64,000 bases of DNA from Malania oleifera (Eukaryota > Streptophyta > Magnoliopsida > Santalales > Ximeniaceae): positions 1,453,501-1,517,500 of the forward strand of contig NC_080424.1 of the NCBI RefSeq assembly GCF_029873635.1, written 5' to 3'. Positions within the stretch are counted from its first letter, which is position 1. Each line of letters opens with the position of its first letter. Below, piece after piece: positions 49,101 to 59,600 of the stretch. Position numbers and translations under genes: made by a program. The notes below the pieces were generated by a model. It was not told where the DNA came from. It searched no databases and worked only from the letters and a program-made list of their open reading frames with translations.

Positions 49101-52100
49101 CTGGTCAAAATCGGCCAACTTTTCGTTAAACTTAACGGAATATACTCCCACTTAACAGAATATTCTATCGCCATTACTGACGACATTAATTAACACCGTT
49201 AACTAACTACTGATGTGACAGGTGGGACCTGATGATGACGTGGCACTAACGTGGCCCAATGATGATGTGGCAGTGGGACCTATTCGGACATGTTTGCTAA
49301 AGTGGCAGTGGAGCCCAGTGATGATTGTGTTAAATTACACCAGTTAAATTTTCAAGGAAGTGTGGGGTTACAATGGACCGCTTGAGTCCCACTTTCCTAG
49401 ATTGAATTTTCCTTAGAGATGTAATTAGCACAATATAGCTCTTGGGACCTCCGATCTGCTCCAATTTGGAAATTTTGCTCTGATCTAGCGACTTTACTCC
49501 AACCTGGCTCTGATACTACTTGTTAGGGATCTAGGAACAATAATCACACACATAAGTAAAATAAGCACACAAAATAAGAACATCATATTTACGTGATTCG
49601 GTCTAATCTGACCTACGTTCACGGAGTACACCGAATATACTATAACCTAGGAGAAAAACAAGAGGATGAGAAACACATTCAACTTAACTCTTCTCACACT
49701 TTTCTCTCTCTCACCTTCAGCACTCTCACACTCCTCGCTCATTCACTTCACTTACACACTTCACACAACACAAATGTTCTTATTTATAGATACATAGGAT
49801 AGACATAGAAGAAAATGAGTTATCTAATGGGATAATGAGCACGTGGTATTTAATGGATTATTTTAGCACATGATAATTGTCTTTTTTATGGAATGAATTT
49901 GGTACGCGGCTGCAGCTCATCCTCTTTAAAGCGTTTTCATTTCAGCTTAACAGGAGAGATAAAACAAATAATAAGCAACACACATTCCAAGGAACAATAT
50001 AGGCAACCATAGTTCTAAATGTCATAATACCTCTTTATTTAAAAACTTAAGTTGTTAGGCTGTGGGCCAATAATGTACATCTAGTCGTAACATAAACAAT
50101 AAATTTTCTTTTATGAAAAATCTAAAATAAAATTTCTTTTTTTTTTTCCTTCAAATTATTTTTGAAGTGGATGTCCTTTTCGTCTTATGCATAGGTTGGC
50201 AAATCAATAAAATTGTACTACTTCTTCTTGCATAATAAATGAAAATGGAAAAATGTTCTACTTTTTGCACATGCTGACTGTGATTAATATTTTCTCGAAA
50301 ATAGACCTATGTTTCAAATCACTCACGAACTAGGTCTTTTTTTGAAGGGAAAAAAAAAAAAAAAACCAAATTTGTGCCACATTCTCCTTGATAAGACAAG
50401 TGGCAAATTAGTCTGACATTTTTTATTACTGCCAAATATGAATTAAAGATATTAAGAGAAGAGCCAGATCCTGAATGTTAATGATGTTAGGCAAAAAGCG
50501 GGGCTTCTGGAATAACTAGTAATTAATATTATTTTAAATATGTTGCATTTAATAGACTGAATATCATCATATTCAAGGTCAATCACTAAATTAAATATAG
50601 GAATGTTTGGTGAAGTAGCAACAAAATCCTTAAAAGATGGGCGGCCCAACTCCCAAGTACACGTTACTCTTGCTGTCCATTCCCCATCTCTTCATCCTTA
50701 TCTCTATTCTTCTTCTTCTTCTTCTTCTTCTCTCTCTCTCTCTCTCACGATCACACACTCCTTAATTTTTTTTCCATTTTAGAAGTTCATTTCATTGAGT
50801 CATCATAAAAACTCGCGCTATGATTTCAACTTTAATAAATTTGATACAACTTAGGGTCTCATCTAGAGAGTTTAATATGTTTTCTACTTGAACCCACTTC
50901 ATTGAAATTGCCGAAATGAAGAGGTATTAGTTCTTAGAATCTGATATAATCCATGTTTAATTTTCATTTTCACTTTTTGTCATCAATAATCCTGCTAGGA
51001 TGTTCTCCTTTCGATTTTCTTGAAAATTGGCTAGAAAGAAATTTTCATATATTTGGCCTAGTTTTACATCCAACTACTTCCACAACTATCGGTGCCAATT
51101 TCATACGCTCGTCTATTAAATGCATCTTCCTCCTTCAGTGATGTCTCAAATTTCAATGGGTGCCATCCCCAAGGCTCTCCTTTTGTCCGATTATTAATTG
51201 CCGAGCTTTTGATTCCAGTGATACGTTGTCAGGGATTTCTGTCAATTGTGTTCTCTTGCTTGTTTTCATTATTTATTGTTATATATATGTTGTCCTTAAA
51301 AAGAAAATTAGATTTAGGTTGACTTTTTCATACTTAATACTTTTTGGCATATCATATATAGTTTGTAAATTTCTTCAACATTATTATTTCATTTTTTTTT
51401 TTTTTTTTTTTTTTTTTTGTGATTGATAAATCTGAGTTTGTTTTTTCATTGCTTGACATGGTATAGGAGAATTGATAATTTTTTAATCTACATTCTTTAG
51501 ATTTAGCTTGTGAATGACAACTCGGGTGCTCCTATTGTGGCAGGTACAATACCAAATGAGGTCGGAGATCTTCGTAAACTGAAGCGTTTGTCACTCTCAA
51601 TAAATCACTTCAATGGCCTCGTTCCGTCAAAAATTTTCAATATATCCACATTAAAATTAATTGATCTTACTGATAACCGTCTCTCAGGTGGCCTCCCAGT
51701 AAGCGTAGGCCTTGGGATTCCAAATCTAGAGTGGCTTTCTGTTGGAGGAAATAGACTTGATGGAATAATACCTCACACCATCTCCAATGCCTCCAGGCTC
51801 ACAAACCTAGACATGGCTGACAACTTGTTTTCTGGCTCCATTCCCTGCTCAATCAGCACCCTACGTCACCTCCAGTGGCTCAATCTGATGTCTAACAATT
51901 TGACCATGGAGTGTCCCGCTGAAGGAGGGAGCATGCTCCCTTTCTTGGCTAACCTTAAGTATTTGAGGAACTTTATGCTATCAAATAATCCATTAAATTC
52001 AATGCTTCCCACTTCCATTGAGAACGTCTCTACTTCTCTTCAATCTCTTGAACTAAGCAATTGCAAGATATGGGGTAACATTCCCAAAGATATCGGGAAC

Positions 52101-54020
52101 TTAAGTAGACTGGTGATTGTAAACTTATCATACAATGGATTAAGTGGATCAATTCCAGCAACAGTGGGAAGATTACATGAGCTCCAAGGTTTGTATTTCA
52201 ATGACAATGACTTGCAAGGATCCATTCCGCATGAACTGTGTCAACTAGATATGGTGACTGAATTATTATTGAATAACAATCATCTCTTTGGATCTCTACC
52301 TCCGTGCTTGGGGAATCTTTCAGCCTTACGAAGTCTATCAGTTGGTTTCAACGAATTGTCTTCAACTATACCTTCTACCTTGTGGAGCCTTAAATACATC
52401 TTGCATACGAATTTGTCATCGAATTCATTCTCTGGATCTCTCCCAGACAATATTGGAAATTTAAAGGTAGCAATAAATTTAGATTTTTCGAGTAATCAGT
52501 TATCTGGCAGTGTCCCGAGCACAATAGGTGGCCTGCAAAATTTGGTCACTCTTTCCTTGGCAAACAATGCATTTCAAGGTTCTATTCCTGACACATTTGG
52601 CAACTTGCTAAGCATAGAATCCTTGGATTTGTCTAATAACAGTTTTTCTGGAGTGATTCCAAAGTCTTTGAACGTGCTCTTGCACCTCAGACATCTAAAT
52701 TTATCATTCAATAGGCTAGAAGGTGAAATTCCAACCGGTGGACCTTTCACAAACTTCTCTGCTCAATCATTCATGCAGAATAGTGAACTTTGCGGAGCAC
52801 CACGACTACGAGTCCCCCCATGTAGAACCAGCGGTCATCACCGACTAGCAACAATCTTGAAAATTGTCCTACCACTGGGAGTATCACTAGTGGTATTTTC
52901 AGTGGCACTTATTTTCATTTTGAAAAAACACACAGATAATGTGGAACCTGCAGAAGTGAATAGCCCTTTATCACCACTGCTAATATGGAGAAGAGTTTCA
53001 TATGAAGAACTACAACAGGCCACGAATGGATTTCACGAAAACAACTTACTTGGTCGTGGGGCCTTTGGTTCGGTGTATGGAGGAACACTATTTGACGGGA
53101 TTAATGTTGCAATAAAGGTTTTCAATTTGCAAGTTGAAGCAGCGTACCGGAGTTTTGATACTGAAATTGAAGTAATGGGCAACATACGCCATAGGAACCT
53201 CGTCAAAATTATCAGTTGCTGTTGTAATATTGACTTCAAAGCGTTGGTATTGGACTACATGCCTCAAGGAAGCCTTGAGAATTGGTTATATTCTCGCAAC
53301 TCTTGCCTGAATTTCCTGCAACGGTTAAACATTATGATGGATGTTGTGTCAGCATTAGAATACCTTCATTACGGTTGCACAGTACCTGTTGTTCACTGTG
53401 ATTTAAAGCCCAGTAATGTGCTGCTAGATGGGGACATGGTCGCACACGTCACTGACTTTGGCATTGCAAAGCTCTTGGGTGAAAATGCGTCTACGAGACA
53501 AACGATGACAGTTGCCACAGTGGGATATATGGCTCCAGGTAAAATAAATGTCATTATGTTTGAACTCATCTTTTTCCGTGGAAACGAATTAAGCCGCTGT
53601 TTTTTTCCCCAATTTATAACTGTAAAAACCTTCTGTCCAGAGTATGGATCGGAGGGAATTGTTTCGGTACGAGGAGACGTGTACAGCTTCGGTATTTTGC
53701 TAATGGAAACTTTCACAAGAAAGAAGCCAACTGATGAAATGTTCCATGAGGGGAACTCCATAAAGCAATGGGTTGCAAATTCATTGCCAAATGCTGTGAT
53801 TGAAGTGATGGATGCCAGTTTACTAAGAACAGAGGAAGAAGAACAACATATAGTGATGAAGGATTGTTTGTCATCCATTATGGAATTGGCTCTAACTTGC
53901 TCTGCAGACTCACCTGAGGACAGGGCTAATACCAAAAAAATTCCCGGGGCGCTTGACAAAATCAGAAAAAAGTTTCTAGTCAAGCATAGTCAGTTCACCC
54001 CAAGTTTGGCAATACGGTAA
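26738..54020 (+). CDS. LRR receptor-like kinase, class XII, gene 2, with a 23.2-kb intron
   Basis: Four exons are inferred: 26738-27650, 27969-28331, 51544-53538 and 53641-54020 (3651 nt, 1216 residues). All introns are GT-AG and phase 1, exactly as in gene 1, and exon 2 is 363 nt in both genes. The protein is a paralog of gene 1: signal peptide, LRR ectodomain, one membrane segment and a non-RD Ser/Thr kinase. No stop or frameshift was seen in any exon, so the gene looks intact despite the giant second intron (28332-51543) filled with nested retroelements. The alternative is that the halves are no longer spliced together and act as a truncated receptor and a headless kinase. The start could also be the ATG two codons downstream (26744), which aligns with the gene 1 start. 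Confidence 0.8.
28464..28564 (+). repeat. Left part of a short LTR-like relic (outermost insertion)
   Basis: A sequence starting TGTTGAAATACC here resumes at 49953 and ends GTCGTAACA at 50092, about 240 bp in all, with TG...CA ends. It is flanked by TGAAC (28459-28463) and TAAAC (50093-50097), a probable 5-bp target duplication with one change; gene 1 has a similar unoccupied site (CTAAAACAAC). It is probably a solo LTR or a small non-autonomous element, family unknown. A CTTAAG...TTAG...GGxCCAATAAT motif occurs in both halves. Confidence 0.55.
28566..31317 (-). repeat. Left LTR (3' LTR) of the gypsy element
   Basis: The + strand reads TGTGACGCC to GGGTTATTACA. It contains a block of about 54-bp tandem repeats (29482-29846), an (AAT)n microsatellite near 31110-31155 and a (TA)n run near 31250. 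Confidence 0.9.
29482..29846. repeat. 54-bp tandem repeat block in the left gypsy LTR
   Basis: There are about seven imperfect copies of a 53-57 bp unit built on CATACCTCCCCAACGGCATC followed by AGTAGGAACTTCACCACAC. Short open frames through it are by-products of the repeat. Confidence 0.9.
36432..39107 (-). repeat. Right LTR (5' LTR) of the gypsy element
   Basis: The + strand reads TGTGATGCC to GGGTTATTACA, collinear with the left LTR and about 76 bp shorter, partly because of one fewer tandem unit and a shorter (AAT)n tract. Confidence 0.9.
37344..37650. repeat. 54-bp tandem repeat block in the right gypsy LTR
   Basis: About six copies of the same unit as at 29482-29846. The difference in copy number between the two LTRs of one element shows that units were gained or lost after insertion. 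Confidence 0.9.
39112..39557 (-). repeat. Left LTR (3' LTR) of copia C
   Basis: This 446-bp LTR abuts the gypsy target duplication; its first base is the T of GAAAT. Confidence 0.88.
42515..43239 (+). repeat. Left LTR of copia D
   Basis: 725 bp, TGTTGAGCTTT to CCCCCTTACA, preceded by ACCCG. Confidence 0.88.
47259..47965 (+). repeat. Right LTR of copia D
   Basis: 707 bp, TGTTGGGCTTT to CCCCCTTACA, followed by ACCCG. Confidence 0.88.
49521..49952 (-). repeat. Right LTR (5' LTR) of copia C
   Basis: 432 bp, TGTTAGGGATC to CAGCTTAACA. The adjoining bases on the internal side read, on the minus strand, as a diverged initiator Met primer site (TAGTATCAGAGCC). Confidence 0.88.
49953..50092 (+). 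repeat. Right part of the outermost LTR-like relic
   Basis: This continues the sequence broken at 28564 and ends in GTAACA at 50092; TAAAC follows as the probable target duplication. Gene 1-like intron sequence resumes directly after it (ATTTTCTTTTATGAAAAATC near 50103). Confidence 0.55.
50093..51543 (+). other. Last part of gene 2 intron 2, similar to gene 1 intron
   Basis: Non-coding sequence alignable in patches with 4640-6515 of gene 1. It contains a (TTC)n(TC)n microsatellite at about 50708-50747 that gene 1 lacks, and a long T-run before 51420. No gene is seen. Confidence 0.6.
50708..50747 (+). repeat. (TTC)n(TC)n microsatellite
   Basis: A pure compound pyrimidine run of about 40 bp inside intron 2 of gene 2. 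Confidence 0.9.
51544..54020 (+). CDS. Gene 2, exons 3-4: C-terminal LRRs, membrane segment, non-RD kinase
   Basis: Exon 3 (51544-53538) starts in an LRR ([10 protein letters not shown]) and contains the C-cap ([12 protein letters not shown]), the membrane segment (around 52860-52925) and the kinase N-lobe. Visible are GRGAFGSVY, Lys950 in VAIK, HCD with Asp1045 and DFG with Asp1063. Exon 4 (53641-54020) encodes the rest of the C-lobe ([20 protein letters not shown]). The intron between them (53539-53640, 102 bp) has no stop and is a multiple of three, so exon 3, intron and exon 4 read as one open frame. Splicing is still preferred because it restores GYMAPEYGSEG, as in gene 1. The C-terminus ([12 protein letters not shown]) is longer than that of gene 1. 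On its own this block would be a kinase without a signal peptide. Confidence 0.87.
53539..53640 (+). other. Stop-free 102-bp intron 3 of gene 2
   Basis: It begins GTAAAATAAA and ends TTCTGTCCAG. It is 34 codons long with no stop in the kinase frame. The corresponding intron of gene 1 (8508-8636, 129 bp) contains a stop. Retention would insert 34 residues between GYMAP and the following Glu of the activation segment. Confidence 0.75.
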
Positions 54021-55155
54021 AGGTCTGAAGGGCCCCAGCCACCCCAGGTTCATGCTCATATAAAATAAATAAATAAATAATTTTACCATGTGTAACTGCG
54101 TATTTTAGTTGGTCGTAATTTTTTTCTCATTATGCTGTGTTTGTGTGGATTGCTTTCCATTTATTTTATTCTCGTTTGTCATTGTGTGGGTCCATCCTTC
54201 TGAGATAAAGCAGCTGCGGACCATGAGAAGTCCTTTATGTCAGTCTAACCCAACTGCTTCAGTTTTAAGTTTACGTTCTATTCTCTAATTATTCATTACC
54301 ACCAAATTAACCTTTATTTTCAGTTCCTATTACAACTTACTTTTACTTAAGAAAAATAAAACTGAAAAGACCACAAATTCTATTTTAGAACACCTACAGT
54401 AAAGTAGCAAATGTGCTTTTGAAATGAATGGTAGAGGGTCTGTTAAGAGAATTGAATGGGTTGAAGGTGAAGTACAAACCATTAAACGGAAGCTTAAGCA
54501 CGTCTAATCAAGAATTTTATGGGATCAGGGAAAGAAGTTTAGAGTAACAAATGTCATATTATGCATGAGACTAGGAACAAGACCAATAAAAGTTGTCTAT
54601 AAGGTATAGGATAAGAGCCTAATATGATGATAAACAAGAGACAAAGTGGTTAACAGCAAAAATAAATTGAAGCTGAAAAAAAAAAAAGTAACAAATAACT
54701 ATCTGCCAGATGCAAATAATGTTGTGTGGAGAGAGATTAACCAAGAGAGAAGGGAGATGGGTTCAGAATGGGGCTTGGGAGGTGTCCAAAACCCAAATGC
54801 GAGGAAAGGGGAGATTTTGATTGCTGGGGTTCAAAAAGCTGTTTTTGAAATGAAGGGAAAAATTAGGGACAGCATTGGTAGGTACCAAAGAAAAATTTTT
54901 GGTTTGAGGCGTTGCCCAGTATATGCGTGAATTTTACAATCCAAATGCGTGAATCGAGAATAGTTCATCCAGGGTCCAGGAATTTCTAGGATCGATTCCA
55001 GGCACCCAAACACTAGACATTCCCACGCTTTGGGCACATCAATATCAAACAGAAATATTATGGCAAGCAGTTCCAGCTAACACTGCACACATTCTTTATA
55101 AATCAACCTAAATAACAACAGAGACCCATGTATATATATAAATACATTAGAGCAA
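54021..55155. other. Intergenic region between convergent gene 2 and SNAPC3-like gene
   Basis: An AATAAATAAATAAATAA run at about 54064-54080 could serve as a polyadenylation signal for gene 2. The flank near 54180-54245 resembles the 3' flank of gene 1. The open frame at 54646-54930 has no recognised domain and no support as a gene. Confidence 0.5.
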
Positions 55156-56560
55156 TTAGTCGTGAAAATAATCATATACTGAAAACTCATTATACAGCAG
55201 AGACCCGTCTTCCGAGTAGTGGAGGAGGAAGTAGCAATTTTCACAAAAATAACAGGGGTTCTCCCGAGCCCACTTATCATTTACTGTCACCTTTTTAGCT
55301 CTGAAAATTTTGCAAACAGAGCATTTCCGGAACCTTGATTTTTGCTGAAATGTTGCTATTGGATAAGCTGCCTGGTTGTTCACGTCCTCTGGATGAATCA
55401 ACCTCATGTCTCTAATAACGATCATGTGTTTGCAGTCTCCCTGCAGAAAACAATCATTCCCGTTCAAACACCAAAACCCACCAAAATAAATAAATAAATA
55501 AGCACAAAAAAAAAAAAAAAAAACCTTCCACAAAATACAAAACAGGACAAATGTTATCCATGCGCCAAGAGTTTGAGTAATAGGGTGCTAGAGTGAGAAA
55601 ATGCAAGGCAGAATAATGACCTCATGCCAATACAAATTCGGCTAGAATTTTTTATCTTTTGTTTTTTAAAACAGGACTCATAGGAAGGTTAGAACAGATT
55701 GGGAAAAATTTTACTTCACGAGGTAATGAAAGCTTTTTATATTTTTTTTTTCAGTCATAGTTGCTTGAAATGGGAATGGCATGGAGCATGAGCAAGCCAA
55801 AAAGTGGGGTGGGGGTGTTTGTCAAAGAGAGAATGATTTAAAACAAAATGAAAACACGCGGGAATTTTGAATGACGAGCATCAATAAAAAAAAATATGAA
55901 ACTAAAGAAATCAACTGAGAAACTGAACCTTCAGGGTACAATTAAAGAAATTTCTAAGAGATATCAATGATTCATTATTGGGGGGAAAAGAAATAAAATT
56001 AATCAAGAATCTATGAAAAACGTGCTTGCCTAAAGCAATATCCAGCTCTCATAATTTGTTTGTAAATAAAGTGAAAATCAAGGATCAAGTACCTGGTGAC
56101 AATATAGATATCCAGCACCAAGTCGAAATCTCAAGTCACAAAACCGTGTCTTCTGCATGTCAACAGATTTGAAGGAAGGCAACTGTGAGACTCTTGGTTC
56201 ACCTAATATTCCCTTTTGCTTCTCTTGCAATTCACCAGTCACAATGCATCCCCATTTTGCAAGTGCTTCATCCTTGGAGTTTGTAAGCCAATCAAATATT
56301 GGTTCACTGTAGTCTATGGCAGTGGGATCTCTCAAATCATTGCAAAACACATTCTACAGAGAGCATTCAATTAGATATATTTAAAAATTATCTTTCCTTT
56401 AAAAAGGAATAGATGGATGAATTTAGACATTTACTTCAATGAGGAAATATCCAGAAGGATCATATTGCCCAGCTCTCCGCATAATCTCATCCGTTAAACA
56501 ATAGATGCTGTCCCTCAGTTCAGTCAAGTTCTGCCGTCCCAAGACAAGAAACTCCTGGAT
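55156..56560 (-). CDS. SRD2: snRNA-activating protein complex subunit 3-like (SNAP50/SRD2), C-terminal exons
   Basis: Three minus-strand exons are visible: 56560-56435, 56353-56093 and 55440-55156 (672 nt, the last 223 residues and stop), all joined at phase 0 by GT-AG introns. The product matches what I recall of the conserved C-terminal half of SNAPC3 proteins: [77 protein letters not shown], then a Cys-rich zinc-binding segment (CSVCK...[13 protein letters not shown]) to SVYDYFHD. In known organisms SNAPC3 binds the promoter element of snRNA genes as part of SNAPc and is nuclear; the Arabidopsis relative is SRD2. The 5' exons are not seen: an RTE LINE occupies the upstream intron and the remaining 3 kb shows no convincing exon. 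They may lie beyond the window, or the gene may be truncated. Confidence 0.85.
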
Positions 56561-56672
56561 CTACAAACAATTTAAAAAGAAATATCAATTGCAGGCATGT
56601 AACTGATATAGAGGGGATAAAAGATCAGGATAAAGCACAAGTGGAAGGCACACAATAATATCAGTTTTCTGT

Positions 56673-59600
56673 ACAACAACAAAACCAAGCCTTATTCCTA
56701 CTAACTGGGGTCGGCTATAATCATTTTCTGCACATTTATGCGATCATGAACCATTTCTTTTGATAGATTCAAGGATATTAAATCCTTACTCACTATCTCC
56801 TCTCAAGTTATTTTTAGTCTACCCCTACCCATCTACTGCCCCCCACAGTAACTATGTCACTCTTCCTCACAGGTGCACTATAAGGCCTACGTTACAAGTG
56901 TCCATACCATCTGAGTCGTCCCTCCTTTATCTTATCTTCTATAGAAGCTACAGCTAACTTACCACGAATATGTTCATTACTTAATTTATCTTTCAATGTT
57001 ATACCACTCATCCATCTAAGCATCCTCATCTCAACAACTTTTACTTTTTGAATATTATGTTTCTTCGTCGCCCAACATTCCGATCCATATAGCATAGCTG
57101 GTCTTACAGCTGTCCTATAAAACTTCCCTTTCAATTTTAAGGGTATTCTACGATCACATAGCACACTTAAAGCACTTTTCCATTTTACCCAACCTGCTTT
57201 AACTCTATGCATAACATCATTTTCAATTTCTCTTTCAGCTTGCATAATGGATCCAAGGTATCAAAATCTGCAAGTGCTATTTATTTCTTCATCATCAAGT
57301 TTAACTTTGTCTGCAATATTCCTCCTATCATTACTAAAATTACATTTTATATATTCTGTTTTATTTCTACTTATCTTAAAGCTTCTAGATTCCAAAGCTT
57401 CTCTCCGTAATTCTAACTCAGCCTCTACTTCATCCCTAATTTCATCAATTAATACAATATCATCTGCAAACAACATACACCACAGAACCTCTTTTTGAAT
57501 ACTCTTAGTCAATTGGTCCATCACTAAAGAAAAAAGATAAGGGTATTCTACGATCACATAGCACACTTGAAGCACTTCTCCATTTTACCCAACCTACTTT
57601 AACTCTATGCATTACATCATTTTCAATTTCTCCTTCAGCTTGCATAATAGATCCAAGGTATCGAAATCTGTAAGTTCTATTTATTTCTTCATCATCAAGT
57701 TTAACTTTGTCTCCAATATTCCTCCTATCATTACTAAAATTACATTTCATATATTCTGTTTTATTTCTACATATCTTAAAGTTTCTAGATTCCAAAGCTT
57801 CTCTCCATAATTCTAACTCAGCCTCTACTTTGTCCCTAATTTCATCAATTAATACAATATCATCTGCAAACAACATACACCACGGAACCTCCTTTTGAGT
57901 ACTCTTAGTCAATTGGTCCATCACTAAAGAAAAAAGATAAGAATATTCTACGATCACATAGCACACTTGAAGCACTTCTCCATTTTACCCAACCTGCTTT
58001 AACTCTATGCATTACATCATTTTCAATTTCTCCTTCAGCTTGCATAATAAATCCAAGGTATCGAAATCTGTAAGTGCTATTTATTTCTTCATCATCAAGT
58101 TTAACTTTGTCTCCAATATTCCTCCTATCATTACTAAAATTACATTTCATATATTCTGTTTTATTTATACATATCTTAAAGTTTCTAGATTCCAAAGCTT
58201 CTCTCCATAATTCTAACTCAGCCTCTATTTCGTCCCTAGTTTCATCAATTAATACAATATCATCTGCAAACAACATATACCACGGAACCTCCTTTTGAAT
58301 ACTCTTAGTCAATTGGTCCATCACTAAAGAAAAAAGATAAGGGTATTCTACGATCACATAGCACACTTGAAGCACTTCTCCATTTTACCCAACCTACTTT
58401 AACTCTATGCATTACATCATTTTCAATTTCTCCTTCAGCTTGCATAATAGATCCAAGGTATCGAAATCTGCAAGTGCTATTTATTTCTTCATCATCAAGT
58501 TTAACTTTGTCTCCAATATTCCTCCTATCATTACTAAAATTACATTTCATATATTCTGTTTTATTTCTACTTATCTTAAAGCTTCTAGATTCCAAAGCTT
58601 CTCTCCATAATTCTAACTCAGCCTCTACTTCGTCCATAGTTTCATCAATTAATACAATATCATCTGCAAACAACATACACCATGGAACCTCTTTTTGAAT
58701 ACTCTTAGTCAATTAGTCCATCACTAAAGCAAAAAGATAAGGACTCAAAGCAGATCCTTGATGTACACCTATGGTGATTGGAAAATATCTAGTGACTCCA
58801 TCTATAGTCCTTACTCTAGTCATTACTCCATCGTACATATCCTTAATGACATCAGTATACCTACTACATGCACCCTTTTTTTCTAAAACCCATCATAGAA
58901 CTTCCCTAGGCATCCTATCATATGCTTTCTCAAGGTCAATAAATATCATATGCAAATCCTTCTTTTTTTCCCTAAACTTTTCCATTAATCTTCTTAAAAG
59001 ATATATAGCTTTTGTGGTAGATCTCCTAGGCATAAAACCAAATTGATTTTCTGAGACCTTCGTTTCTAACCTTAATCTTTGTTCAACTAATCTTTCTCAT
59101 AGTTTCATCGTATGACTCATAAGTTTAATTCCACGATAGTTATTACAATTTTGAATATCTCCTTTATTTTTCTATATGGGTATTAAAGTGCTTTTCCTCC
59201 ATTCATCTGGCATTTTTTAAATTTTTATAATTGTATTAAATAAATTAATTAACCATATAATTCCGTTATCACCTAAGCATTTCCAAACTTCATTTGGGAT
59301 GTTATCTGATCCCAAAGCTTTCCCATTTTTCATCTTTTTTAGTGCAAACTTAACTTCGTTAACTCTAATTTTACGAATAAATCTCATATTTTTAATCTTT
59401 TCCTCATTTGACAATTCTAAGTTTAAGCCTTCTATTTGGTTTTCATTAAACAACTTACTAAAGTAACTTCGCCATCTTTCTTTAATATCTTCGTCCTTAA
59501 CCAAGACAATATCATCCTCACTTTTTATACATTTTACATTTTCCAAGTCCTTGCTCTTCCTTTCTCTAGCTTTAGCAAGTTTAAATATATCTCTTTCCTC

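Larger units (their letters stand above)
39112..49952 (-). mobile_element. Ty1/copia LTR retrotransposon fossil C (TNT1-94-like), host of copia D
   Basis: LTRs lie at 39112-39557 and 49521-49952, starting TGCTAGGG/TGTTAGGG and ending CAGCTTAACA. The likely target duplication is GGAAA (28560-28564, now beyond the gypsy) and GGAGA (49953-49957). On the minus strand the parts are gag (about 49010-48190, with a CX2CX4HX4C knuckle near 48270-48235), protease (about 48180-48000), then copia D (42515-47965), then pre-integrase and integrase (about 42340-41210), reverse transcriptase (about 41120-40140, YVDDM) and RNase H (about 40100-39626). A purine tract (CCAAGTGGGAGAT) precedes the left LTR. It is broken in about ten places besides the insertion. 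The LTRs differ by roughly 9-10% by eye, perhaps 3-4 million years. Confidence 0.9.
28332..51543 (+). other. Giant intron 2 of gene 2 (23.2 kb)
   Basis: The donor is GG|GTATT-like at 28331/28332, and the acceptor at 51541-51543 (CAG) is followed by GTACAATACC, identical to gene 1. The first 130 bp and the last 1.4 kb align by eye with the 2.0-kb intron of gene 1. Almost everything between 28464 and 50092 is inserted elements: an LTR-like relic, copia C, copia D and a gypsy. They add about 21.6 kb. Confidence 0.85.

Noticed and set aside
51510-54020. A single-exon kinase gene reading straight through 53539-53640
   Set aside because: The 102-bp segment has a good donor and acceptor, aligns with the intron of gene 1, and its removal restores GYMAPEYGSEG; retention is kept only as a possibility.
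54646-54930. Open frame of 94 codons between gene 2 and the SNAPC3-like gene
   Set aside because: Low-complexity start, no recognised family, no splice context; most likely chance.
57207-58698. Series of + strand open frames rich in Phe and Ile
   Set aside because: They repeat every 400 bp because they are antisense to the amplified RTE reverse transcriptase segment.
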